Source: Pseudomonadaceae bacterium (GTDB lineage Bacteria; Pseudomonadota; Gammaproteobacteria; Pseudomonadales; Pseudomonadaceae). Taken from it: a stretch of DNA of 48,351 bases. The position numbers were made by a program, and so were the translations under genes. Below are positions 25,022 through 33,497 of this stretch, piece after piece (position 1 is the first letter of the stretch; every line of letters starts with the position of its first letter). The stretch covers positions 1 through 48,351 of the forward strand of contig JAIETJ010000044.1 in the NCBI GenBank assembly GCA_019745275.1, in the 5' to 3' direction. The notes beneath the pieces are model-generated. The model ran no database searches and was not told where the DNA came from. It saw nothing but the letters and a program-made list of their open reading frames with translations.

Positions 25022-26436
25022 TGCGATTTAATCTGCCGCATGTCTTTAACCTGAGCAGGCGTCAGCACTGGCTTGCCGTTATTCATCTCCACGTTGATGT
25101 AGTTAATCACCGCGGCGACATCGTCATCATTCAGGTCTTGCGCCGGCATCACACCATTGTAGTGCTGGCCATTAACCACCAACTCGCCACTGCGTCCGTG
25201 CAGAACGATGTGAGCCATTTCATACGGCCGTTGCTGGAAGAAATCGGAACCCGCCAGAGGTGGAAATACCCCCGCGACACCCTTGCCATCCGGCAAGTGA
25301 CACGCCGAGCAAATTCGCTCGTACACCGATTTACCACGGGCCAAACCGGAATCATCAGTGGCCACTACGGCGGCCTTAACCGGCGCAGCCACCTTAGCCA
25401 CCTCGGCCAGCGGGGTTTTCACCCCCTGGCTGTAGATCTCCGGCTGCGGCTCACCACTCACGGCCAGCAAACCCACTGCGCCTTTGTTGAACGCGCGAGT
25501 CAGGGAGTGATCGACGATGGTCAAATTACCCGGCACCTTCGGTACAAACTCGACCATGGTCGAACCGCCGGCCGGCACCATAGTGGTTTGCACATTTTCC
25601 TGATACTTAGTGCCACCCTCGGTGTACACCTTGTCAAATATCGCCCCAATCACATGGAAGCTTGAGGTTAGGTTCGGGCCACCCACGCCAAAGTACATAC
25701 GGACTTTCTCGCCGGTTTTGGCGGTCAGCACGTTCTTGCCGGTGAGCGCCCCGTCGGCGCCGTTAAACAGCACATAGGTGGGTTTTTCATCGATGGCTTT
25801 TTGCATATCAAAGTTCTGCAGGCCCTCGGTGCGGTATGCCCCCGCCGTGTAGAAATCGCCCTGCATCACATAGTATTCATGGTCGACCTTAGATAACCCC
25901 TCTTTGGGCTCAACCAAGATCATCCCGTACATGCCGTTGGCCACGTGCATGCCCACTGGCGCGGTGGCGCAGTGATACACATACAAGCCCGACGCCAGCG
26001 CCTTGAAAGTAAAAGTCGCCTCATTGCCCGGGGCGATCAGGGTTTGCGCCGCGCCTCCACCGGGGCCGGTCACGGCGTGTAAATCGATGTTATGCGGGAG
26101 CTTGTTGCTGGCCAAATTCTTCAGGTGCAGTTCAACGGTGTCGCCTTCACGCACCCGGATCATCTTGCCCGGCACTGTGCCGCCGAAGGTCCAAAACATG
26201 TATTTGGTGCCCGGGGCGATTTCTTTCTCGACCTCCTCCACCGTTAGATTTACCACCACCCGCGCCGGGGTTTTACGGGTAATAGGTGCAGGCATTGCTG
26301 GCGGCGCAACTAGTTCTTGCTGCACCACCGGTAAATTTGCCTCGCTGGCCGCGTAAGCAACGCTGGACGTCAGGGCCAAGGCACCAGAGAGCGCGGCAAG
26401 CACGCCAGTGGCCAGCTTGAAGTTGAAATTCTGCAT
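25018..26436 (-). CDS. nirK: Copper nitrite reductase NirK with fused C-terminal cytochrome c domain
   Basis: 472-residue periplasmic enzyme reducing nitrite to NO. Signal peptide about 1-30. Two cupredoxin domains follow. Type 1 copper ligands are His115, Cys156, His164 and Met169; type 2 ligands are His120, His155 and His310. The catalytic Asp118 (in HNIDLH) and His261 are present. A linker leads to a cytochrome c domain at about 365-450 with CSACH (Cys376, Cys379, His380) and probable axial Met430 in GVMPAQD. This three-domain form is known from Ralstonia pickettii and marine bacteria. The first gene of nirK-nirV-sco, with an Anr/Dnr-like box upstream. Confidence 0.97.
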   Translation of the reverse strand: MQNFNFKLATGVLAALSGALALTSSVAYAASEANLPVVQQELVAPPAMPAPITRKTPARVVVNLTVEEVEKEIAPGTKYMFWTFGGTVPGKMIRVREGDTVELHLKNLASNKLPHNIDLHAVTGPGGGAAQTLIAPGNEATFTFKALASGLYVYHCATAPVGMHVANGMYGMILVEPKEGLSKVDHEYYVMQGDFYTAGAYRTEGLQNFDMQKAIDEKPTYVLFNGADGALTGKNVLTAKTGEKVRMYFGVGGPNLTSSFHVIGAIFDKVYTEGGTKYQENVQTTMVPAGGSTMVEFVPKVPGNLTIVDHSLTRAFNKGAVGLLAVSGEPQPEIYSQGVKTPLAEVAKVAAPVKAAVVATDDSGLARGKSVYERICSACHLPDGKGVAGVFPPLAGSDFFQQRPYEMAHIVLHGRSGELVVNGQHYNGVMPAQDLNDDDVAAVINYINVEMNNGKPVLTPAQVKDMRQIKSQ

Positions 26437-26492
26437 AATCTTCTCGCTTTTTTAGTTAACAAAATCGGCTAAACCACGGGTTAAACCATTGT

Positions 26493-26515
26493 TCGATGAG
26501 CCTAAAAAGCATTTC
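26493..26515. promoter_or_regulatory. Weak candidate NsrR box upstream of nirK
   Basis: Keeps the ATG...GCAT spacing of the NsrR operator (ATG at 26496-26498, GCAT at 26509-26512) with 13 of 22 consensus positions. It would lie between the Anr/Dnr-like box and the expected transcription start. Tentative. Confidence 0.3.
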
Positions 26516-26516
26516 C

Positions 26517-26530
26517 TTGATCTGGGTTAA
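26517..26530. promoter_or_regulatory. Anr/Dnr (FNR-type) box upstream of nirK
   Basis: TTGAT-CTGG-GTTAA, close to the TTGAT-N4-ATCAA consensus of Anr and Dnr. Its centre is about 87 bp before the nirK ATG. A class II promoter at -41.5 would start transcription near 26482, leaving a leader of about 45 nt. Confidence 0.6.
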
Positions 26531-26607
26531 GTTGGCAAAAAATCTAACTGACGCTTTTTTACCCTGAGTTAATGACAATTTCCCCAACTGCTAATGCGCC
26601 GTCAAAA

Positions 26608-26636
26608 TGCCTAGGCCGCTTAGCTCGGCCTAGGCA
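26608..26636 (-). terminator. Terminator downstream of norB
   Basis: 11-bp perfect arms tgcctaggccg (26608-26618) and cggcctaggca (26626-26636) with a 7-nt loop, 18 bp after the norB stop on the minus strand and followed there by attttg. It insulates nirK from norB transcription. Confidence 0.8.
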
Positions 26637-26653
26637 AGGTGCTGGCTTTAGCT

Positions 26654-28939
26654 TTAAGCGCTTTCGCGCCCCGTCATGGCAGCCAGCGCCGGCTGTGGCT
26701 GTGGCTGTTTTTTACCCAGCAGCAAGCGCGCCGCAAACAAGGCCAAAAACACACAGCCGATGGCGAACACCACATCCCCCGGTACACGCATCCACACCAG
26801 GGTTTCCATCAAGCTTGAATGGATCACCTCGGGCGAGCGGGCAAACCACATGCCTTGGGTAATGCTCGCCCAGGCTTGGTAGATGCCGGCGGGCAACAGC
26901 GAGATAAACACCATCATCGCTAGGCCAATATTCAGGCACCAGAACATCGGCTTGAGCAGTGCGTCAGACCAATTAGCCCGCTCCGACAAGCCGCGCAGGC
27001 AGAACAGCAGCAAACCAATCCCGAGCATGCCGTACACCCCAAACAAGGCAGCGTGGCCATGGGCAGCGGTCATGTTCAAGCCTTGCACGTAGTACAGAGC
27101 GATGGGCGTGTTGATGGCAAAACCGAGCAAACCGGCGCCGACTACGTTCCAAAAACCCACGGCGATAAAGCACAGAATCGACCACTTGTACGCCTGCACC
27201 CAGGGCGCGGCTTTCGAGCGTTGATAGTTGCGATAGGCTTCCACGCCGATCATCGCCAGCGGCACCACTTCCAGCGCCGAGAACATCGCGCCAATGGCAA
27301 TCACAAAGGTCGGTGTACCGGTGAAGTACAGGTGGTGCAAGGTGCCAAGGATGCCGCCGAACAGAAACACGATGGTTTCCAGCACGATGGCGGCGTTGGC
27401 GGTTGAGGCCCGAATCAAGCCAAGCCGGGTAAACAGCAAGGCAATTACCGCAGTGGCGAACACTTCAAAGAAGCCTTCGACCCACAGGTGTACCAACCAC
27501 CAGCGCCAGTATTCAATCAGCGAGTAATGGGTGTGCGGGCCCCAGGTTAGCGAGGTGGCGTAGAAACCGCCGATACACAGCGCGGCGAGGAACACCATGG
27601 CAATCAGGCCACGGCTTTCCGACGGCTTTTTCAGTGCCGGCAGTAGCGCGCGGCCCAACAAGGTCACCCAAAACAGCAGGCCGACAAACAGCAGGATCTG
27701 CCAAACGCGGCCCATGCTGGTGAACTCCAAGCCCTGATTACCGATCCAGAAGCTAAAGGCATTGCCCTCATGTTGCAGGGTGCCAAGCCAACCGCAAGCG
27801 GTAGAACCGACCACGATAAACAGCAGCGCGTAGAACAACAGATCGACGCCGAGCTTCTGAAACTTAGGCTCCACCCCGGAAATCGCCGGGGCGATATACA
27901 AGCCGGTAGCCAGCCATGCAGTGGCAATCCACAACACGGCAAACTGGGTGTGAATGGTCCGGCTGACGGTGAACGGCAGAATATCGGCCAGCGGGAAGCC
28001 GAAGAAACTGTGGCCCTCGACCGCATAGTGGGCCGTGATCACGCCCATCAACACCTGCGCCAGAATCAGCCCGATCACCACAAAGAAGTACTTCTTGGTG
28101 GCGCGCATCGACGGCGTTGGTTTTAGGTCAAACAGCGGATCAGTTTTCGGTGGCGCAGGATCGGCTTCTTCTTGGTGGGTTGAGTGAAACAGAATCATCC
28201 CGGCGATCGCCGCGATCATGAAGATCACACTGGCGATCGACCAGATACCGGTGCCCGCCGTTGGATTGTTATCAACCAGTGGCTCGTGCGGCCAGTTACT
28301 GGTGTAGCTGACATCCGTCACCCCCGGACGATCGGTGGCAGCCGACCAAGCAGCCCAGAACATGAAGGCTGGCAGCGCTTGCAGATCGGTTTGATCCGGC
28401 AAGGAGCCAGCGTTCATCGCATATTGCTCACGCAGTTTATCCAGCGACGGATCGCTACCAAACAGGCTGACGTAGTGGGCAACCACCTGGGCAACTGCGG
28501 CGGCGCGTGCCGGCGACAGGCTGATGCTACCGGTGGCGGCATCGTAGGTATTGCCACGCATCTCGGTTTTCAGCCGCGCATTCAGCTCGGCCTGCTGGCC
28601 AACGCTGAGTTGCGCAAAATCTTTAGCGAACTGGTCTTGCGCCCAAATTTCGCGCAACGCCGTGGCTTCGCGGTGCAGCCAATCGGCCGACCAATCCGGG
28701 GCAACATAACTGCCGTGACCCCACACCGAACCCAGTTGCTGACCACCTGCGGCCAGCCAGGCTTCCTGACCACGCTGTACTTGCCCCTCGGAAAATATAA
28801 CCCTGCCGTCGGTGCTGACGACCTGTTTAGGGATGGGTGGCGCGGTCAAATAAATCTCAGTACCGACCCAGCCTAAAACGGCAAAAGACAGTACGCAGAT
28901 GACCCCGAGCCAGGTCCAGAGCTTGCGCGTTGCATGCAT
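26654..28939 (-). CDS. norB: Quinol-dependent nitric oxide reductase (qNOR, NorB/NorZ)
   Basis: 761-residue inner-membrane enzyme reducing NO to N2O with quinol electrons. The length and N-terminal extension separate it from the 460-residue cytochrome-dependent NorB. TM1 (about 8-30) is followed by a periplasmic domain of about 190 residues containing GQEAWLAAGGQQLGSVWGHG. The heme-copper-like core has HTQFAVLWIATAWLATG (low-spin heme His), HLWVEGFFEVFATA (FeB His and key Glu), HHLYFTGTP (FeB His pair) and AAHGHAALFGVYG (heme His ligands). No norC is needed or present. Divergent nsrR and two NsrR-like boxes lie upstream. Confidence 0.97.
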   Translation of the reverse strand: MHATRKLWTWLGVICVLSFAVLGWVGTEIYLTAPPIPKQVVSTDGRVIFSEGQVQRGQEAWLAAGGQQLGSVWGHGSYVAPDWSADWLHREATALREIWAQDQFAKDFAQLSVGQQAELNARLKTEMRGNTYDAATGSISLSPARAAAVAQVVAHYVSLFGSDPSLDKLREQYAMNAGSLPDQTDLQALPAFMFWAAWSAATDRPGVTDVSYTSNWPHEPLVDNNPTAGTGIWSIASVIFMIAAIAGMILFHSTHQEEADPAPPKTDPLFDLKPTPSMRATKKYFFVVIGLILAQVLMGVITAHYAVEGHSFFGFPLADILPFTVSRTIHTQFAVLWIATAWLATGLYIAPAISGVEPKFQKLGVDLLFYALLFIVVGSTACGWLGTLQHEGNAFSFWIGNQGLEFTSMGRVWQILLFVGLLFWVTLLGRALLPALKKPSESRGLIAMVFLAALCIGGFYATSLTWGPHTHYSLIEYWRWWLVHLWVEGFFEVFATAVIALLFTRLGLIRASTANAAIVLETIVFLFGGILGTLHHLYFTGTPTFVIAIGAMFSALEVVPLAMIGVEAYRNYQRSKAAPWVQAYKWSILCFIAVGFWNVVGAGLLGFAINTPIALYYVQGLNMTAAHGHAALFGVYGMLGIGLLLFCLRGLSERANWSDALLKPMFWCLNIGLAMMVFISLLPAGIYQAWASITQGMWFARSPEVIHSSLMETLVWMRVPGDVVFAIGCVFLALFAARLLLGKKQPQPQPALAAMTGRESA

Positions 28940-28980
28940 GGCAAGGATTCCTTGTGCAATTAATTAAGTGGCCTACGGCT

Positions 28981-28994
28981 TAAGCAATTGCTTA
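28981..28994. promoter_or_regulatory. Perfect 14-bp palindrome in norB leader
   Basis: taagcaattgctta reads the same on both strands and lies 42 bp before the norB ATG, downstream of the NsrR boxes. It may be an additional operator or a leader RNA structure. Confidence 0.45.
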
Positions 28995-29003
28995 GCGCCG
29001 CTA

Positions 29004-29026
29004 AAGATGGATTCTAGATACAGCTT
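29004..29026. promoter_or_regulatory. NsrR box 1 (norB/nsrR intergenic)
   Basis: 23-bp site that matches the AAGATGCATTT-N-AAATGCATCTT-type NsrR operator at 17 of 22 defined positions, with half-sites AAGATG and CTT at its ends. Its centre is 27 bp from box 2. Confidence 0.65.
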
Positions 29027-29030
29027 TTAT

Positions 29031-29053
29031 AACATGCAAGCAAAATACATCTT
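29031..29053. promoter_or_regulatory. NsrR box 2 (norB/nsrR intergenic)
   Basis: 23-bp site with AACATGCA and TACATCTT half-sites, again 17 of 22 consensus positions. A minus-strand TATAAA (29025-29030) lies between the two boxes as a likely norB -10 element, so occupancy would block norB transcription. Confidence 0.7.
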
Positions 29054-29168
29054 AATGTGTCAAAGCAGGCCAAGCCGGCCATAAAGCTATATGCTGAATA
29101 CTGGATTAAGCTTCGTGACTGACCCCAAGGCACTGACACACAGTCACTTATCGAATTGCGAGTACGCC

Positions 29169-29633
29169 ATGCGCCTAACCGCTTACACCGACTACACGCT
29201 GCGCACCTTGATGTTCTTGGCCTTGAACCAAGATCGACTGGTGACCATTCAAGACATCGCCCAAGCGCACGGCATTTCCAAGAACCACCTGATGAAAGTG
29301 GTTCACCAGCTTGGGCTATCGGGCATGGTGGAAACGGTTCGCGGGCGCAACGGTGGGTTACGGCTGAAAAAACCCGCCAGCGAGATCAATGTCGGCGCGG
29401 TGGTGCGCCACACTGAAACTGACTTTTTTATGGCCGAGTGTTTTAACTCTGCCAGCAATACCTGCGTGTACTCGCAAGCCTGCGCCTTGAAGGGCGTGTT
29501 AGCGGCGGCCACCGGGGCGTATTTGGCGGTGCTCGATGCGGTGACATTGGGGCAGTTGATTGGCCTCGATGGCGCGCCACTGCGCTCGCCCCCACAACGA
29601 CTCATCCCCAGCATAATGGCGGCCGAGGAATAA
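29169..29633 (+). CDS. nsrR: NO-sensing Rrf2-family repressor NsrR
   Basis: 154-residue winged-helix regulator with a NO-sensitive Fe-S cluster. It starts MRLTAYTDYTLRTLMFLAL; the recognition region is HGISKNHLMKVVHQLG (about 35-50) and the wing GRNGGLRL. Cluster Cys residues are 91, 99 and 105 (AECFNSASNTC and YSQAC). NO nitrosylates the cluster and relieves repression. I use the ATG at 29169 because it gives the family N-terminus; the frame is open to 29091. It is divergent from norB, with two operators between them, so it probably regulates itself as well. Confidence 0.95.
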   Translation: MRLTAYTDYTLRTLMFLALNQDRLVTIQDIAQAHGISKNHLMKVVHQLGLSGMVETVRGRNGGLRLKKPASEINVGAVVRHTETDFFMAECFNSASNTCVYSQACALKGVLAAATGAYLAVLDAVTLGQLIGLDGAPLRSPPQRLIPSIMAAEE

Positions 29634-29657
29634 AAAAGGCTGAGGAAAGCCTGCCGA

Positions 29658-30827
29658 CTAGAGGCCAGCCACGCGATTACGACCCTGCGCCTTGGCCAAA
29701 TACAGGGCTTTGTCAGCCTGCTCATACAATTGAGCAAGCCGTCCATCGCGGCTGGGAAATACACAAGCCACGCCGATCGACAAGGTCACCACTGGCGCGG
29801 TGCTCGAGGCGGCGTGGGCTATGTGTAATTGCTCCAGCGCGGCGCGTAGTTGCTCGGCGCGCAAGCACGCCTCAGCTGCGCTGATGTCATACAACAATAC
29901 GGCAAACTCCTCACCGCCCAAACGCACCGACATATCTAAAGGCCGACGCCCTGCCCCTGCCAACAACTGACCAATTTGCACCAACACCGCATCGCCACCT
30001 TGATGGCCGTACTTGTCGTTATACAATTTGAAGTGATCAACATCGCAAATCAGCATCGCCACGCCCACCTCGTCGCGCTGCGCCAAGCTCCACAAGCGCT
30101 CAAGTTGCCGATTAAAGCTGCGCCTATTGTGCAGCCCGGTGAGGCTGTCATGCTCAGCCAGCACCCGCATCAATCGGCTGACCAAAAAGTGCTCGCGCGA
30201 CTTGTATTCCAGCAAGTAGCAACCAACGATGCCGATCAGGTTGCCAAACACTAAAAACAGCAGGTTATTCAGTAAAATCGGTGTCGGAATGCCGACCCAT
30301 AACTCAAATAAAAGATAACTTATCAGCATCAACAGCGGACTGATCAGCGCCTCCGACAAGCGCAAACCAACCAAAAAATAGCCGGCCATGCACACCAGCA
30401 GCAATCCCTCATAAGGGAAATGCGGCGCCACTCGATGAGCAATCGCAATCACCGCCGCCGCGCCGACACCCAGCGCAGAAATACAGGCGATCGATAACGG
30501 ATTAAGCAGATGGGTGTGTTTGCGCTGCACCAGCAAAAAAGCGCACACCAGCAGAAATGCCAATACCAGCGCACGCACTGCCAACATCCACCAACGCTCT
30601 TGGCTGTGGATGAGTAACTGATCGACGGCGGCAAAGGCGCTCCACAGCACGATCGCGCCGACCAGCGCGGTGCGCTGCAGTTCGAAGCGGTCATTGCGAA
30701 CAAACTCGAGATATTCCGCTTCCAGCGGCGCACTGAAGCGCAACCGCCGAAAGCCAACTGCGAGCTGATCGGCATAGGTGTTGGAGCCTACGTCACTCAG
30801 CCATTCGTGCTCTAACGCCACGTTCAT
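29658..30827 (-). CDS. Membrane-bound diguanylate cyclase, HsbD-like
   Basis: About 389 residues. Residues about 55-215 hold six hydrophobic helices. The GGDEF domain follows (LTGLHNRRSF near 230) with RLGGEEFAVLL near 310 and the RxxD inhibitory site (RPLD) five residues before GGEEF, so it should be active and product-inhibited. P. aeruginosa HsbD, a membrane cyclase of the same length encoded next to recQ, is the probable orthologue; its partners HptB, HsbR and HsbA are not seen beside recQ here. Start is GTG at 30830 or, more likely, ATG at 30827 after gggag. Confidence 0.88.
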   Translation of the reverse strand: MNVALEHEWLSDVGSNTYADQLAVGFRRLRFSAPLEAEYLEFVRNDRFELQRTALVGAIVLWSAFAAVDQLLIHSQERWWMLAVRALVLAFLLVCAFLLVQRKHTHLLNPLSIACISALGVGAAAVIAIAHRVAPHFPYEGLLLVCMAGYFLVGLRLSEALISPLLMLISYLLFELWVGIPTPILLNNLLFLVFGNLIGIVGCYLLEYKSREHFLVSRLMRVLAEHDSLTGLHNRRSFNRQLERLWSLAQRDEVGVAMLICDVDHFKLYNDKYGHQGGDAVLVQIGQLLAGAGRRPLDMSVRLGGEEFAVLLYDISAAEACLRAEQLRAALEQLHIAHAASSTAPVVTLSIGVACVFPSRDGRLAQLYEQADKALYLAKAQGRNRVAGL

Positions 30828-30920
30828 CACTCCCGCTCAAGCCTTACTGACTGTAGCCCAGGACGGCGGCGATTAGCGACTGTTTACCTACTCTAGCCGG
30901 TAGATTTCGCCCGGTGCTGG

Positions 30921-33050
30921 CTAGGCTTCGAACTCCGCCTGCAGCGCTGCACGCACGCAATACAGCATGCCCTCACTGGCACGCCCAGCAAACTGCGCGG
31001 CCAGCGCCGCCACGCTGGGCAACTCGCCCTCACCGTCGAGAAAGGCCTCTTGAATTTCACCGAGCAACGCCTCGGGCACATCCAGCGCCTGCTCTAGGCT
31101 CAATTGCTGACGACTAATGGCTTCGGCCAACAGGCTATAAACGTTTTTCTCCGAACAACTGAGCTGTCGAGCGATCTGCGTTGGGGTCATGCCGGCGCAG
31201 GCCAAACTGACCAGCTCGTGGCGTAAATCGGCCACCACCCGTGGCGCATCCGCCTTGCCCTGCAATACCTCAAGAAACGCCTGGCCATAACGCTCCAACT
31301 TGCGCGCACCGACGCCGCCCACCTCGGCCATTTCACTCATGGAGCCGGGTTTGCTACGGAGCATTTCCAGCAAAGTCGAGTCGGGGAAGATCACATACGG
31401 CGGCACGCCATGTTCTTGCGCCAAGTTGCGCCGTAAGGTGCGCAACGCCTCCCACTGCTCACGTTCCTCAGTGCGCACCAACTGACTGGCATTACTGCCG
31501 CCACTGGATTTACTGCTCTGCGCAGGTTTCAGGTCGCGGCGCAGTTGCAACTGCGCCTCACCGCGCAGCAGCGGCCGGCAACTCTCACTCAAGCGTAAGC
31601 TACCGTAGCCTTCTAGATCGACATCGGCCAAACCTCGCGCCACCAACTGACGAAAAAGCGAACGCCACTCGCCCTCACTCAGCGCCTTACCCAAGCCAAA
31701 CACCGTGAGGTGCTGATGGCCATGACTGCGCACCTTGTCGTTGTCGCGCCCGAGCAGTAGATCAATCAAATGCCCGGTGCCATAGCGCTGACCACTGCGA
31801 AAAATCGCCGATAAAGCTTGTCGGGCTGGCTCGGTGGCATCCCAGGTTTGCACCCCGTCGACACAGTTGTCGCAATGCCCGCAGGGCTCAGGCATATCTT
31901 CGTCGAAATACGCTAGCAAGGCTTGCCGACGACAACCAATTTGCTCGCACAGCGCCAACATAGCGTCCAGCTTGTGCTGTTCCAGACGCTTATGACGATC
32001 GTCACCGTCGGAGTTATTCAGCATCTGCTTGAGCATCAACACATCTTGCAGGCCGTAGGCCATCCAAGCATCCGCCGGCAGGCCATCGCGTCCGGCCCGC
32101 CCGGTCTCTTGGTAATAAGCCTCCAGCGACTTAGGCAAGTCCAGATGGGCGACAAAGCGCACATTGGGCTTGTCGATACCCATACCAAAGGCGATGGTCG
32201 CCACCATGATCAGCCCTTCCTCATTAAGGAAGCGCTTCTGGTGATAGGCGCGCAAATCGCTGGGCAAACCGGCGTGATACGGCAGCGCGGGAAAGCCCAG
32301 CGCCGAGAGAAATGCGGCCACTTCATCGACTTTCTTGCGCGACAGGCAGTAAACAATCCCGGCATCGCCACGGCGGTCGCTGAGAAACGCCAGCAACTGC
32401 TTACGCGGCTGCTCTTTGGGCACGATGCGGTAGAAAATATTCGGCCGATCGAAACTGGCTAAAAAACGCTCGGCGTTTTCCAGATGCAGGCGCTGGACGA
32501 TTTCTTCACGGGTACGCATGTCCGCCGTGGCGGTCAGGGCGATGCGCGGCACATTCGGGAACAGTTCGGCCAACTGGCCTAATTGCAGGTATTCCGGGCG
32601 AAAATCATGGCCCCACTGCGACACGCAATGCGCCTCGTCGATGGCAAACAGGGCAATTTCAAGGCTCTGCAAAAACGCTAACATGCGCGACTGCACCAAG
32701 CGCTCGGGCGCCAGATAGAGCATCTTGATTTCGCCACGGCGAATCTTGTCGGCGATCTCGCGCTGTTCGGCGGTGCTTAGCGTGGAGTTCAGCGCCGCTG
32801 CCGCCACGCCAAGTTCATCCAGCGTTGAGACTTGATCGTCCATCAGCGCAATTAGCGGCGAAACCACCACCGCCAGGCCGTCGCGCAGCAGCGCCGGCAC
32901 TTGAAAGCACAACGACTTGCCACCGCCAGTGGGCATCAGCACCAAAGCATCGCCACCGGCCGCCACGCGTTCGATAATCGCCTGCTGACGACCGCGAAAT
33001 TGGTCATAACCAAAAACGTCTTTAAGAATGCGCTTAGCCTGCACCAGCAT
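30921..33050 (-). CDS. recQ: ATP-dependent DNA helicase RecQ
   Basis: 709-residue 3'-5' superfamily 2 helicase for recombination and fork repair. Walker A is MPTGGGKS near 46-53 and the Walker B box is DEAHC, followed by the aromatic-rich loop [10 protein letters not shown]. Motif VI is [10 protein letters not shown] near 320. The zinc cluster Cys residues are in CRRQ and CGHCDNC near 376-400. Winged-helix and HRDC domains follow, then a helical HTH-type C-terminal region. The ATG at 33050 is selected over the frame start at 33086 because tggag precedes it and [19 protein letters not shown] is the family N-terminus. Confidence 0.96.
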   Translation of the reverse strand: MLVQAKRILKDVFGYDQFRGRQQAIIERVAAGGDALVLMPTGGGKSLCFQVPALLRDGLAVVVSPLIALMDDQVSTLDELGVAAAALNSTLSTAEQREIADKIRRGEIKMLYLAPERLVQSRMLAFLQSLEIALFAIDEAHCVSQWGHDFRPEYLQLGQLAELFPNVPRIALTATADMRTREEIVQRLHLENAERFLASFDRPNIFYRIVPKEQPRKQLLAFLSDRRGDAGIVYCLSRKKVDEVAAFLSALGFPALPYHAGLPSDLRAYHQKRFLNEEGLIMVATIAFGMGIDKPNVRFVAHLDLPKSLEAYYQETGRAGRDGLPADAWMAYGLQDVLMLKQMLNNSDGDDRHKRLEQHKLDAMLALCEQIGCRRQALLAYFDEDMPEPCGHCDNCVDGVQTWDATEPARQALSAIFRSGQRYGTGHLIDLLLGRDNDKVRSHGHQHLTVFGLGKALSEGEWRSLFRQLVARGLADVDLEGYGSLRLSESCRPLLRGEAQLQLRRDLKPAQSSKSSGGSNASQLVRTEEREQWEALRTLRRNLAQEHGVPPYVIFPDSTLLEMLRSKPGSMSEMAEVGGVGARKLERYGQAFLEVLQGKADAPRVVADLRHELVSLACAGMTPTQIARQLSCSEKNVYSLLAEAISRQQLSLEQALDVPEALLGEIQEAFLDGEGELPSVAALAAQFAGRASEGMLYCVRAALQAEFEA

Positions 33051-33145
33051 AGAAACTCCAAGTCTTAACGCAGCGCCCCATTGCAAAGCCCCACACTGAG
33101 CAGACAGCCTCTAGCCAAAACCGCTAGAACTGCCATAAATCGGCC

Positions 33146-33151
33146 ATTATA
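33146..33151 (-). promoter_or_regulatory. Consensus -10 element for recQ
   Basis: TATAAT on the minus strand, 96 bp before the recQ ATG. No good -35 hexamer is at the right distance, and the MITE-like element begins 35 bp farther upstream. Confidence 0.4.
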
Positions 33152-33185
33152 CGCAAGCTGACGGCGCAAAGGCCCGCGCCCGATA

Positions 33186-33433
33186 CAGACCGCGTGAAAA
33201 CGGAGCGAGCGACGATTAGTGCGACGCCCGCTCCTGCGGGCTAGCTGCATTTCCCACATCCATGTGGGTCACAAGGCAAAAAAGGCTAAACGTAGCGAAG
33301 CGAAGTAACAGCCTTTGGCTGACCCGCAGGGCGAACGCAGTGAGTCAAAAGCGCAATTTACGTGTTGTAAATGAGCATTTTTAGCCTGTTTTTAACGCCG
33401 CATAGTCGAGCGCAGTAGTTTTCACACGGTCTG
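33186..33433. mobile_element. 248-bp MITE-like element with 16-bp terminal inverted repeats
   Basis: cagaccgcgtgaaaac (33186-33201) and, inverted, cagaccgtgtgaaaac (33418-33433) form the ends, differing at one base. The interior has no convincing ORF and is full of local hairpins: cccgc-tcct-gcggg (33227-33240), cccacatccatgtggg (33253-33268) and atttac-gtgtt-gtaaat (33356-33372). Sub-terminal aaaaggcta and its inverse are also present. The same end motif occurs at 12815-12860. No target-site duplication could be confirmed. It accounts for most of the 447 bp between the divergent recQ and yecA-like genes. Confidence 0.7.
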
Positions 33434-33497
33434 TTTTGCCGCCAGCACCGCACTAGACTAGACTTGTCCTTCGCTTATTCTTTCAAGGTAGCCCCAG

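Noticed and set aside
28184..28876. 230-codon open frame on the + strand opposite norB
   Set aside because: Antisense to the conserved qNOR N-terminal region, with no domain or ribosome site; typical of high-GC shadow frames.
33186..33433. Small RNA gene in the recQ-yecA gap
   Set aside because: The strong hairpins are explained by a MITE-like element with terminal inverted repeats. No promoter-terminator pair typical of a small RNA was seen.
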